Below the pieces are notes generated by a model. The model made no database searches, was not told the DNA's origin, and saw nothing but the letters and a program-made list of their open reading frames with translations. From GCA-2683135 sp964507445 (GTDB lineage Bacteria; Planctomycetota; GCA-002687715): a DNA stretch of 64,000 nucleotides. Shown in pieces: positions 41,481 through 49,922 of this stretch (the stretch's first letter is position 1; each line of letters begins with the position of its first letter). Location of the stretch: assembly GCA_964507445.1 (NCBI GenBank), contig CAZDQF010000013.1:80352-144351 (forward strand), given 5' to 3'. The translations under genes were made by a program, and so were the position numbers.

Positions 41481-42544
41481 CAGAACTTGTACTCCAGGCC
41501 CACCAGGAGCCTCAGGTCCAGGGCGGTGGTGTCGTCCGCGGGCTTGCCGCTGTACTCCACCTCGAAGGTGTTCTGCAGGTTCCATCGCTTCGAGAGCGCG
41601 GTCTGCAGCTTGGTCGTGCTGCTGATGATGAAGTCGGAGGGATCGACGAACGGGAAGATGATCTCGAACTCCTCCGACAGGAGCCATGAGCCGAACAGGC
41701 GGTTCTTGTAGACGAAGGCGCCGCGACCGGAGGCGTCGTTCCGCGGGGTCTCGCTGTCATAGCTCTGGTGCAGGTAGTCGACGCCCGCCTCCAGGTCGAA
41801 GCTCTGATGGTCCTTGTCACCTCTCCAGAGGTTCACGCCGGCGCCGATGCCGCTGGTCACCCGCAGGTCCAGGTTCTTGATCTTGTCGTACTCGAACTCC
41901 GAGCGCGTGTAGCTGTAGAAGTCCTCATGGTAGAAGTGATCCCACTTGCCACCCGCCATGATGCTCCCCGCGGTGTGTTCGCCTTCCGTCTTCCCGTAGG
42001 CGACGGAGCCGTAGAGCTTCAGGCGATCGCTGGTCCACTGACGTTTCAGGGTGGCGTTGAGCTGGAACAGCCCGGAGTCGGTGTTCCCCTTGCGGAAGGT
42101 GCCCAGCAGGGCCACGCTTCCGTTCCAATCCGCCGGGTCAAGGATGGGCTTGGCGGCCTCCTCGGCAGATGTCTCAGCGGCTTCTTGCGCCGGTCTCTCC
42201 GGCGTGGGCGCCGGTCTGGGGGGGAGCGCGGCGGTGGGGATGCGGCCCTCCGGGATGAAGGTCGCCGCGATCACGAGGGCGTCGTCTTCGAGGCGCAGCA
42301 CCCGGGCGGTGACGCGGTCACCGTTGCCGAACATCACGGCCACATCGGATGTGACCCGAAGGCCGGGAGCCTTCAGGTCCACCCAGGGGATGAACCGCTC
42401 CGAGCCCTCCACCAGCATGGCCACGCCCTCGGCGTACAGACCGGCCACCGATCCTTGGAGCTCATCGCCGCTCTCGAGGGTCGCGCGGGCGTCCTGGGCG
42501 TTGGCCAGGGAGAGCATGAGCAGCGGGACAACCATCCAGCGCAT
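41480..42544 (-). CDS. DUF481 (YdiY-type) outer-membrane beta-barrel protein
   Basis: The 354-residue product has a signal peptide (1-17, ending SLANA) and an N-terminal beta region (18-115) with LESGDELQGSVAGLY, an Sm/SH3-like pattern. A Pro/Ala/Glu linker follows, then a barrel domain (about 140-354) with alternating aromatic strands such as NGSVALLGTFRKGNTDSGLFQLNATL, ending in Phe (LLVGLEYKF), the outer-membrane insertion signal. The DUF481 function is unknown; porin or salt-stress roles have been suggested. AAAGG precedes the ATG at 42544. It is coupled to the PTP-like lipoprotein gene, suggesting both act in the envelope. Confidence 0.85.
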   Translation of the reverse strand: MRWMVVPLLMLSLANAQDARATLESGDELQGSVAGLYAEGVAMLVEGSERFIPWVDLKAPGLRVTSDVAVMFGNGDRVTARVLRLEDDALVIAATFIPEGRIPTAALPPRPAPTPERPAQEAAETSAEEAAKPILDPADWNGSVALLGTFRKGNTDSGLFQLNATLKRQWTSDRLKLYGSVAYGKTEGEHTAGSIMAGGKWDHFYHEDFYSYTRSEFEYDKIKNLDLRVTSGIGAGVNLWRGDKDHQSFDLEAGVDYLHQSYDSETPRNDASGRGAFVYKNRLFGSWLLSEEFEIIFPFVDPSDFIISSTTKLQTALSKRWNLQNTFEVEYSGKPADDTTALDLRLLVGLEYKF

Positions 42545-42632
42545 GGATCTTGCCTTTCGTGGATTGACCGGAACCCGATGCTCCGGCGGAAGACAATACG
42601 CGGCAGCGGGGTGGAGCCAAAGAGCGTCCGAT

Positions 42633-43307
42633 TCAGCGTCGGTCGGCCATCCACGATGCGGCGGTCCGTACCACCTCGTGGAGCGCCTCGTCGTCCGTGC
42701 GACCGGATCGCTTGAGAACGGAGAAGCCGTGATCCGCGCCGGCGACCACATGCAGGGATGCCATGGGCCCGAGCTTACTCAGCACGGGTCGGCCCAGCTC
42801 CAGGTCGAACAGCTTGTCCCGGTCTCCCTGCACGAAGAGCATGGGGTGGGAGACGTCCGACAGATGGGCGCTGCGCTCCGTTCCCTTGCGCTGAGGGGGA
42901 TGGAGGGGGAACCCCAGGAAGACCAGACCGCGCAGCGGCTCCAGCAGCCCCTCGGCGGCGGCCATGCTGGTCATGCGGCCTCCCATGGACTTGCCGCCGG
43001 CGAACAGCGGCAGCCCATCCAAGGTGCGGGACGCTTCGGATACGGCGTTGCGCACCGTGGGCAGGAGGACTTCCGGTCGGTCCGGCGGCTTGCGGCCCTG
43101 CTCCATGTAGGGGAACTGGTATCGAAGGGTCGCGACCCGATGTTCCGCCAGGCCGTGGGCCACGGACTCCATGAACGGGTGGGTCATGCCGGCGCCGGCG
43201 CCGTGGCCGAGGACCAGGGCGGCCATCGCGTCATCCGGGATGAGGGCGATGGCGGAGACCCGGTGTTGCTCCGTGGCGTCGAAGGAGAGCTGTTCGGATC
43301 GGGTCAT
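42633..43307 (-). CDS. Alpha/beta hydrolase of the KANL3/Tex30 type
   Basis: The 224-residue cytoplasmic hydrolase has LVLGHGAGAGMTHPFM (oxyanion region), the nucleophile elbow GGKSMGG, VQGDRDKL for the acid and GADHGF for the His. Lys in the elbow (GKSMGG) and the HGAGAG lead-in are typical of the KANL3/Tex30 subgroup. The substrate is unknown. It lies 16 bp after the RND transporter gene on the same strand and is likely co-transcribed with it. Confidence 0.85.
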   Translation of the reverse strand: MTRSEQLSFDATEQHRVSAIALIPDDAMAALVLGHGAGAGMTHPFMESVAHGLAEHRVATLRYQFPYMEQGRKPPDRPEVLLPTVRNAVSEASRTLDGLPLFAGGKSMGGRMTSMAAAEGLLEPLRGLVFLGFPLHPPQRKGTERSAHLSDVSHPMLFVQGDRDKLFDLELGRPVLSKLGPMASLHVVAGADHGFSVLKRSGRTDDEALHEVVRTAASWMADRR

Positions 43308-43323
43308 GGTCGGTTCACCGGGG

Positions 43324-45513
43324 CTACCGGACCCGGGCGCGGAGCATCAACAGCGGCAACAGCCAGAGATCGGCGATCAGGGCGGCGACGATGACGCTGA
43401 AGAGCAGCACCCCCACCTGCTGGATGGACTGGAACGAACCGACCAGGTGGCAGAGGGTGCCGATGCCCAGCACGAGGGACGTGGTGATGAGGGCCTTGCC
43501 GCTGGAGCGCATGGCGGTGAGGAGGGTCTCGCGCACCGGCCGGTCCGGGTGGGCTGCGCGCTCCTGCAGGTAGCGGGTCACGAGGTGGATGGTGTCATCG
43601 ACGGCGAGGCCGAGACCGAGGCAGTAGATGAGCGCGCTCCCCATGCGCAACCCGATCCCGGTCCAGCCCGCCAGCCCCAGGGCCACGGCCACGGGGAGGG
43701 TGTTGGGGATGACGCAGAGCAGGCCGATGCGCGCGGATCGGAAGATGATGCAGAGGAACAGGGTGATGGTGATGAGGGACGCGGCGAGGCTGCGCGTCAT
43801 GGCGGCGATCACCACCTCCGAGGCCCGCGCCGCCATGAAGGTGTAGCCCGCAGGCTCCACGGTCACGGAGTCCGGGAGCGCGGCGGCCAGCCGGCGGATG
43901 TCGTCTCGCATGGCCAGCGTTCGGCGGGCGCCGACGTCGCGGGTGAAGAACACCATCCGCCCGTGCCGCAGGTCCTGGTTGATGAGGTTCCTGGGGAAGA
44001 CCCCGGGGACGACGGAGAGCCGCTGGAACGCGGACCTCAGCTGTGCGCCGCTCAACGGTCCCGCCGGATTCCCGAGGGCCTCCCGCACCCACAGGGAGTA
44101 GGAATCCACCCGCACCACGCCGTCCAGGTCGAGCATGGCGGACTGGAACTCCTCCACGGCGGCGAAGACCGCCGGATCGTCGAGGGGGCCGCTCACCGCG
44201 GTCTCCACGTAGAGCAGGCCGCCGAAGGTCCGTTCGAACCAACGCAGGTCCTGGCTCACCGGGTCCGCGTCCGGGAACTCCTCGAGCAGGTGGGAGTCCA
44301 CCTGAATACGGCTGATGCCGATGGCCGTGACGACCAGGGCCACCGCCGTGATGAAGAGCGTCGGGGCGGGTCTCCCGAAGCCGAGCCAGCCGATGTGGAT
44401 CTGCCGTGGAGACACGGGCTTGCGGATGGGCCACAGGGCGAGGGCGGCGGGGACCACCACCACCACGGCGCCGAAGGTGACCACCACGGAGATCGCGGCC
44501 TTGACCCCGAAGGCGCGCACGGTCTCGTGTTCCGTCAGGACCAGGGAGAGGAAGCCCACTCCGGTGGTGAAGGAGGTGTAGAAGCACGCGCGCCCGACGC
44601 GCTCCATCATGGTGGCGATGGCCCCGCTCCGGTCACCGTGTTCCGCGTACTCCTCTTCGAAGCGGTGGATCATGTGCACCGCGTCGCTGAGACCGATGAT
44701 GACGATGAGGCCGGGGATGGCCATGTCGATCATGGCGAACGGGACCCCGAGCCAGGCCATCCAGCCGAAGTTGAGGGTCATGGCGCCGATCACCGTCAGG
44801 ATGGGCAGCAGGGAGCCCCGGGCGGTGCGGAAGATCAGCGGCAGGATGAGGAGGAAGAGGATGACCTCCAGTCCGATGATGCGGACCAGGTCTTCGCTCA
44901 TGCGGTCGCGCAGCGCGTTCTCGATGACCATGCTGCCCAGCACCCGCACCCGCACGTCGTCGCCCACGAGACCCGTCATCAGGTCCGGGAGCTCAGCCAC
45001 CAGGGCGGCGATGGCGTCGTGGCCGCGGTCCGTCGACCCGAGCAGCAGGATGGTGGACCTGCCGTCAGACGACAGCAGCGTCTCGTGCAGGAGGGGGTGC
45101 TTGCGAACCGCTTCCGTGACGCTGCGATCGCCCACCGTGGCCGGGAACTTCCGGGGGATGGGGATGGGGCTGAGGTCGTCCATCACCGTGACCGTGGCCA
45201 GGCTGGTGATCACATCCAGGCGGTCGTCCGCTTCGATGCGTTCGACGATGCCGCCGAGCCGCTCCAGCCCGTCCTGGTCCATGGCGGCGGGAGACGTGAG
45301 CACCACCGTGGCGTCCACCAGGTCCAGGGGGGTGTCCTCGTACAACGCCTCGGCGCGACGGAGCTCGTCGAGGCCCGGCTCCAGGACCCGGTCCAGTCCC
45401 AGCTCCAATTGCAGTCGGGGCAGGCCGATTGCGGACAGACCCACCAGCGCCAGGAAGCCCGAGAGAATCCACCAGCGGTGGCGAACCAGGGTCTTGCCCG
45501 AATCCGAGAGCAT
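43324..45513 (-). CDS. RND/MMPL-family exporter
   Basis: The 729-residue membrane protein has the RND layout of 12 helices in two halves, each with a large extracytoplasmic loop after its first helix. A sterol-sensing-domain-like helix block is clear in the first half (around GLIVIIGLSDAVHMIHRF). Proton-relay acidic residues are in GLSDAVH and GLAVDDTIHLVTR. It is shorter than the HAE1 pumps and matches MMPL/HpnN-type lipid or hopanoid exporters. No membrane-fusion protein or outer-membrane channel is nearby. The Arg-rich C-terminus is very short. The cargo is probably a lipid or hydrophobic metabolite. Confidence 0.88.
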   Translation of the reverse strand: MLSDSGKTLVRHRWWILSGFLALVGLSAIGLPRLQLELGLDRVLEPGLDELRRAEALYEDTPLDLVDATVVLTSPAAMDQDGLERLGGIVERIEADDRLDVITSLATVTVMDDLSPIPIPRKFPATVGDRSVTEAVRKHPLLHETLLSSDGRSTILLLGSTDRGHDAIAALVAELPDLMTGLVGDDVRVRVLGSMVIENALRDRMSEDLVRIIGLEVILFLLILPLIFRTARGSLLPILTVIGAMTLNFGWMAWLGVPFAMIDMAIPGLIVIIGLSDAVHMIHRFEEEYAEHGDRSGAIATMMERVGRACFYTSFTTGVGFLSLVLTEHETVRAFGVKAAISVVVTFGAVVVVVPAALALWPIRKPVSPRQIHIGWLGFGRPAPTLFITAVALVVTAIGISRIQVDSHLLEEFPDADPVSQDLRWFERTFGGLLYVETAVSGPLDDPAVFAAVEEFQSAMLDLDGVVRVDSYSLWVREALGNPAGPLSGAQLRSAFQRLSVVPGVFPRNLINQDLRHGRMVFFTRDVGARRTLAMRDDIRRLAAALPDSVTVEPAGYTFMAARASEVVIAAMTRSLAASLITITLFLCIIFRSARIGLLCVIPNTLPVAVALGLAGWTGIGLRMGSALIYCLGLGLAVDDTIHLVTRYLQERAAHPDRPVRETLLTAMRSSGKALITTSLVLGIGTLCHLVGSFQSIQQVGVLLFSVIVAALIADLWLLPLLMLRARVR

Positions 45514-45545
45514 CCCGCCGTCCCCCCAGGCCTATGGCCGGATCG

Positions 45546-46661
45546 TCAAGGAGTGATGGTGAGGGGCACGGCGTTGGTGACCCTCAGGATGTTGCCGGCC
45601 CCATCGTGGACCACGCCTGCGTGGTAGTAGGTCGTTCCCACGAGAGAGACGAGTCCAGGGGGGATGCTGATGGACGCGGACGTCACGCCGTTCACGTCCA
45701 GGGATCCGGAGAAGCCGGAGTAGGGCCAGCCACCGCCGAAGGTGAGGCTGAAGTCCGTGTAGGAATCGAAGATCAGCGGGATGGTGAAGCCCTGGTAGAA
45801 GGTGCCGGGCCAGTAGCCGGTGGCGGAGCCCCCCAGCAGGTAGCCCATCCCCGCGAGGGGGATCCCCGCGTCCAGGTTGAGGACGTAGCCGGCGCCGGTG
45901 GCGGCGGAGACGGTGCTGACGGCGCTGGTGAGGGGCCCGGGGCTGATCTCGAGGGTGACGCCGTCGAAGTCGTAGCCGGTGGAGGTGTTGGGCGCGCCGG
46001 ACTGGAGGCGCACCTCGTTCCAGGTGAACGAGGACACCATCACGTCCACGGCGGCGGGGGTGTCGGGGTGGGGGACGCCCGGGTCCAGCCACAGCCTGAT
46101 CCGATCCATGCCCGTCATGAAGTCGATCCGGCACACCAGGGTGGTGAGGGCGTCCGGGGTGGTGCCGGGCACCGTGATGCTGGCGGCGGTGGCGCCGTAG
46201 GTGGTGACCCCCAGCTCGCCGGACTGGTAAGGGGAGCCGATGAACAGTCGTTCGCCCAGGAACTGCTCGAACAGGGACAGGCCGCCCCACTGGTCGTCGC
46301 TGCCTGGGACCCGTTGCATGGTCACCGTCACCCAGACCGTGGTGTCGTCGCCGCCGAACAGTTGATTGGGTGCCTGGGTGACCCACGGGGCGGCGTCCAC
46401 GACCCGGTAGCTGCCGACGTTGGGGTCCAGGGTGCGCAGCTTGCCGCCCAGGGCGTCGAAGCCCGGGTACACGGTCGTGGTGGCGCTGTTCAGCGTCCCG
46501 GACCACCACGGGACCAGCCAGCCCTGTCCACCGGTCTGGGTCCCTACGGCGGTCCCGGGCAGGTAGTCGAAGGACTCGTATGCCAGCAACGCCGGAGGGC
46601 TCACCTGTGCGCTCGCGTGAAGCGCCACGGAGAAGGTCACTAGCCAGGGGATGATGCGCAT
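45546..46661 (-). CDS. Secreted beta-rich protein with planctomycete-type C-terminal domain
   Basis: This 371-residue protein has a signal peptide (1-18, ending ASAQ), then a segment (25-230) with the feel of a concanavalin-like jelly roll (LLAYESFDYLPGTAVG at the start and WNEVRLQSG near the end). The C-terminal domain of about 110 residues (YVLNLDAGIPLAGMGYLLGGS, then GSLDVNGVTSASISIPPGL, ending NAVPLTITP) resembles the end of the protease at 24597-26864. No catalytic motif is visible. A possible -10 (TACAAT) lies about 60 nt upstream of the start. Confidence 0.8.
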   Translation of the reverse strand: MRIIPWLVTFSVALHASAQVSPPALLAYESFDYLPGTAVGTQTGGQGWLVPWWSGTLNSATTTVYPGFDALGGKLRTLDPNVGSYRVVDAAPWVTQAPNQLFGGDDTTVWVTVTMQRVPGSDDQWGGLSLFEQFLGERLFIGSPYQSGELGVTTYGATAASITVPGTTPDALTTLVCRIDFMTGMDRIRLWLDPGVPHPDTPAAVDVMVSSFTWNEVRLQSGAPNTSTGYDFDGVTLEISPGPLTSAVSTVSAATGAGYVLNLDAGIPLAGMGYLLGGSATGYWPGTFYQGFTIPLIFDSYTDFSLTFGGGWPYSGFSGSLDVNGVTSASISIPPGLVSLVGTTYYHAGVVHDGAGNILRVTNAVPLTITP

Positions 46662-46720
46662 GATCTTGGACGTGGGGCGGTCGTGGGGTCTGGGGTCGCT
46701 CCTGTACCGAATTGTACGCC

Positions 46721-46726
46721 GAGTTC
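46721..46726 (-). promoter_or_regulatory. Possible -10 box of the secreted-protein gene
   Basis: Read leftward the hexamer is TACAAT, five of six matches to TATAAT, in the 103-bp divergent gap between the genes starting at 46661 and 46765. A neighbouring pair of GTAC sites flanks it (GTAC at 46714-46717 and 46724-46727). No good -35 is seen at 16-18 bp. Confidence 0.3.
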
Positions 46727-46764
46727 AGAGGGAAGAGGGGGTCCTTCCGTCTCGGGCCCATGGC

Positions 46765-47580
46765 ATGATGCCGCCGATGGAACCGATGGCCCCGACGGGA
46801 CCTGATCGCAGGTGGGTGATGCGAGCCCTTGTGGCGGCAGCGGCAGCGCCGCTGGCGGCTTGCGGGCTCGACCCCCACCGCTGTTCCTTCGGATTGCGTT
46901 GGGCCCTGGATTCCCGTGATCACCCCGGAACCTCTCTGCCGAGGTTGGTTCAGATGGCGGCGGATCGAGGTCATGGGTGTGTGGACCTGCGTCGGCCGGA
47001 AGACCTGGCTGCTCTGGCCGGACCCGGAGGGGACGGGTGGCCTGACTCCAGCGGCGTGAAGCTCGGGTTCGTTCGGCTTCCGGATCTCGGGGTGGTCTCG
47101 CAAGCGGCGTCCTGGCCTCCGTCGTTGGCCGCGGCCGAGGGCGTGGTGGTGCCCTTGGCGGGGAACGGAGACCTGCAGGGCGCGGCCTTGAAGGGCGCGA
47201 TCGTGGAGCGGGCAGGGGCGTTGCAGGGGGCGGCCCGGGCGCTGCGTGAACGAGGCCTCACCCTGGCGGTGGAGAACCAGCCAGGGACCCTGGTCGCGTC
47301 TCCGGCCGCGCTGCAGCTGGTGGGTGTGCACGCTCCCGGGGTCCGTCTCGCCGTCACGTTGTCCCCTCTCGATCCTGATGAACAGCCGTGGGATGTGACC
47401 CTGGAGAACCTGGGCGATCGTCCGATCCGGGTGGCGCTCGGCGGCGGAGACGACGACGGTTGGGATGGGCCGCTCTCTGCCCTGGACCGTGTGGCGTTCA
47501 GCGGCCGTGTCTCGGTCTCAACGGAAGCGGGGCGCCGTACGGTGGAGCGACGCTACGAGACCCTGGTGACCCGGCCCTGA
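46765..47580 (+). CDS. Lipoprotein with a possible sugar-isomerase-like TIM barrel
   Basis: The 271-residue product begins MMPPMEPMAP and carries RRWVMRALVAAAAAPLAAC, a lipoprotein signal with twin arginines that may use the Tat route. The mature part resembles AP-endonuclease-2/xylose-isomerase-like barrels: RLVQMAADRGHGCVDLR early on, then a helix ending ALRERGLTLAVENQPG, the usual strand with a metal-binding Glu. Other metal ligands are not obvious, and the protein is shorter than typical, so it may be degenerate. ATG codons at 46765 and 46768 are both possible. It converges with the endonuclease-type gene (11 bp). Confidence 0.65.
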   Translation: MMPPMEPMAPTGPDRRWVMRALVAAAAAPLAACGLDPHRCSFGLRWALDSRDHPGTSLPRLVQMAADRGHGCVDLRRPEDLAALAGPGGDGWPDSSGVKLGFVRLPDLGVVSQAASWPPSLAAAEGVVVPLAGNGDLQGAALKGAIVERAGALQGAARALRERGLTLAVENQPGTLVASPAALQLVGVHAPGVRLAVTLSPLDPDEQPWDVTLENLGDRPIRVALGGGDDDGWDGPLSALDRVAFSGRVSVSTEAGRRTVERRYETLVTRP

Positions 47581-47591
47581 AGGCCGCGGGC

Positions 47592-48383
47592 TCAGCGGGC
47601 GGGGACCCAGCGCAACCTCGCCAGGACCGGCCGGTGGTCCGACGCCACCTTCTCGTCCAGCACCCGACACCAGTCGGCCGTGAGGGGTGCGCCGCGTTCG
47701 ATCAGGATGAAGTCGATCTCCCGGACGGGGAGCACCGACGGGAACGTGGCCGCGGGCCCGTCCTTCCCGATCACTTCGTAGGACTCCTCCAGGGCCCGCA
47801 TCACCGGACCGCCGGGGACCGAGTTGAAGTCGCCGGCCAGGACCACCGCTTCGGGCTCCTCTGCGAGGGACTCCATGAGGGCCACGGCCTGCGCCATGCG
47901 CTCCTCTGGGGTCCGGTAGAGGTGAACGCCGCAGACGGTGGCCCGGTGTCCGTCTGCTGTCTGGACGGTGGCGGCCAGGGCGGCCCGCGGCTCCGCGCCG
48001 TCCGGTAGGCGGATGTTGCGGACATCCTCCATGGGCAGCCTGCTCAGGAGGGCCATGCCGTAGCGGCCGCCCTGGTAGTCGAAGAACGGACCGAACGCGT
48101 GGTGCATGCCGGTGAGCTCTGCCAGCCGCCTGGCCTGGTCCAGCCCGTCGGTGCGCCGACACCCATCGTCGATCTCCTGCAGCGCCACCACGTCCGCCCC
48201 GGTCTCCACGATCAAGGCCGCGATCCGTCGCAGATCCAGGCGTTTGTCCACGCCTTCCCCGTGATGGATGTTGTAGGCCAGGACCGTGAGGGAAGGGCGG
48301 CCGTCGCTGCTCGGGTCGGTGGCGACGCAACCCGTGAGCAGGAGCAGCGTCAGCAGGAGAGGGATCGGTGAGTGCTCGTTCAT
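47592..48383 (-). CDS. Lipoprotein endonuclease/exonuclease/phosphatase-family hydrolase
   Basis: The 263-residue protein has a lipoprotein signal ending LLTGC and an EEP-fold domain. Visible motifs are YNIHHGEG (Asn), LQEIDD (metal Glu), VHLYR (His), GDFNSVPG (Asp/Asn) and SDHRPV (Asp-His pair), a complete catalytic set. Members cleave phosphodiester or phosphomonoester bonds in nucleic acids, phosphoinositides or sphingolipids; an envelope lipoprotein probably acts on extracellular phosphodiesters. The ATG at 48383 overlaps the TGA of the upstream beta-lactamase-fold gene (ATGA). Confidence 0.9.
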   Translation of the reverse strand: MNEHSPIPLLLTLLLLTGCVATDPSSDGRPSLTVLAYNIHHGEGVDKRLDLRRIAALIVETGADVVALQEIDDGCRRTDGLDQARRLAELTGMHHAFGPFFDYQGGRYGMALLSRLPMEDVRNIRLPDGAEPRAALAATVQTADGHRATVCGVHLYRTPEERMAQAVALMESLAEEPEAVVLAGDFNSVPGGPVMRALEESYEVIGKDGPAATFPSVLPVREIDFILIERGAPLTADWCRVLDEKVASDHRPVLARLRWVPAR

Positions 48384-49891
48384 GGGGCCGAGGTGCGTTG
48401 GAACGTGATGGGGTCCCAGTAGAACCGGGTGTCCAGTTGCTTCACCTTGCCGCGCTCGTCCCGGATGAACTGGAGGGAGGTGCTCGGTGGCATGTCGAAG
48501 ATGGGGTCCGTCCAGGTGACCCGGAACGTGTCGTGACGCACATGGGTCAGAGGGCCCTCGTGGCGGGGGTTGTAGCTGAACCACAACCGGCCGTCGCGGA
48601 GGGTGACCTGAGCTGCGCCCGAGAGGTCCGAATGGTATCGGCCGGTGTAGTCCTTCAGGGGCAGTGAGGCGGGAGGCCCGTCCGTCGGCGTCGCCTGATT
48701 TCGCTTCTCCGTCGCCGCTGCGGCCTCGCGCCGGGAGTCGTAGCGCGCGAGATACGACGCGGACCAGTCCTTGGCCGGATGCGCCAGGTAGCGGTCGATG
48801 ACCCACCACGTGAGGGCCGGCGGGAGGCCGTTGTCCGCCATGTTCGTGAGCACGACTACGCCGAGCTTCATCGACGGCACGATGGTGGTGCGGGAGATCA
48901 TCCCGGAGAGGCCGCCGCCGTGGCCGATGACGCGGTGCCCGGCGTAGTCCGTGATCCCCCAGCCCATGCCGTAGCCGCTGAACAGGGCGCCCGGTTCTCC
49001 CGAGACATCTCGTCTCCCGCTGATGGGCGTGCGCACCATCTGCATCTCGTTCACCGTGCGAGCGGACAGGACGCGTTGTCCCTCCAGCTCTCCGGCGTTC
49101 AGGTGGCAGCGCAGCCACCGGGCCATGTCGACCACGTTGCTCTTGATCCCACCGGCGGCCATGATGCTGTCGGCGTCGTCATAGGCCACGATCCTCAGCT
49201 CCCCACCTCGGATTTCGTGGGCCGCGGCGACGTTCTCAGCGGCTCGAAGCTCCGCCATGCTGAGCCGTGTGTCGTTCATGCCGAGAGGCGCCATGAGCCG
49301 CTCCCTCAGCAGCTCTTCGAAGCTCTTGCCACCAGCGGCGGCAGCCACTTCTCCGGCGGCTACGTACATGAGGTTCTGGTACTGGAAGCGGGCCCGGAAC
49401 GGGGCGGTGGGCTCCATGTGGCGGACACGCCGGAGGATCTCTCGCCGGCTCAGGTCGGAAGCGATCCACAGGTGGTCGCCGCCGAAGGTGGGTAGGCCGC
49501 TGCGGTGACACACCAGGTCCAGGACGCGGATGTCCCTGGTCACCCAGGGGTCGTGCATCTGGAACCAGGGCAGGTGATCCGTGACCCGGTCGGACCACTT
49601 CAGCTTGCCGTCGTCGCGAAGCGACCCGAGGACGGCGCAGGTGAAGGCCTTGGAATTGGAGGCCACGGCGAACAGGGTGCGTTCGTCCACGGGCGCCTCC
49701 TTGTCCATGGCGCGAACGCCATAGCCGCGGGCGTGGATCACGCGATCGTCCTTGACCACGGCGACCGCGATGCCCGGGATGCCCCACTTCGCCATGGCCT
49801 GGCCGATGTAGTCGTCGAGACCGGCGATGGGGGACTGGGCCGTCGCGTGGCCCATGGCGATCAACAACGCCAGGATCGAGGAGTATCTCAT
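48380..49891 (-). CDS. Serine hydrolase of the class C beta-lactamase fold
   Basis: The 503-residue secreted protein has a signal peptide (1-19, ending ATAQ). The catalytic domain carries S78-x-x-K81 (SNSK), YQN for the Tyr-x-Asn motif and HGGG in place of KTG. The C-terminal part (about 390-500; LPLKDYTGRYHSDLSG, then LWFSYNPRHEGPL) is a DUF3471-like lipocalin-type domain. Such proteins act as esterases, D-aminopeptidases or peptidoglycan-related hydrolases and rarely as true beta-lactamases. It is coupled to the EEP-family lipoprotein gene. Confidence 0.9.
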   Translation of the reverse strand: MRYSSILALLIAMGHATAQSPIAGLDDYIGQAMAKWGIPGIAVAVVKDDRVIHARGYGVRAMDKEAPVDERTLFAVASNSKAFTCAVLGSLRDDGKLKWSDRVTDHLPWFQMHDPWVTRDIRVLDLVCHRSGLPTFGGDHLWIASDLSRREILRRVRHMEPTAPFRARFQYQNLMYVAAGEVAAAAGGKSFEELLRERLMAPLGMNDTRLSMAELRAAENVAAAHEIRGGELRIVAYDDADSIMAAGGIKSNVVDMARWLRCHLNAGELEGQRVLSARTVNEMQMVRTPISGRRDVSGEPGALFSGYGMGWGITDYAGHRVIGHGGGLSGMISRTTIVPSMKLGVVVLTNMADNGLPPALTWWVIDRYLAHPAKDWSASYLARYDSRREAAAATEKRNQATPTDGPPASLPLKDYTGRYHSDLSGAAQVTLRDGRLWFSYNPRHEGPLTHVRHDTFRVTWTDPIFDMPPSTSLQFIRDERGKVKQLDTRFYWDPITFQRTSAP

Positions 49892-49922
49892 GGCGGGATT
49901 CTACCGCCGGGTCGAGCCTGCG

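Noticed and set aside
43171..45627. An open frame of about 818 codons on the plus strand
   Set aside because: It runs antisense to the RND exporter gene, has the His/Glu/Asp/Gln-rich composition typical of GC-rich antisense frames and shows no domain.
45532..47331. A 599-codon minus-strand frame spanning two genes
   Set aside because: It crosses the divergent gap between two signal-peptide-bearing proteins and translates to Arg/Pro/His-rich sequence.
48380..49891. Antibiotic-resistance beta-lactamase
   Set aside because: The third motif is HGGG instead of KTG and a DUF3471-like tail is present, as in esterase or peptidase relatives.
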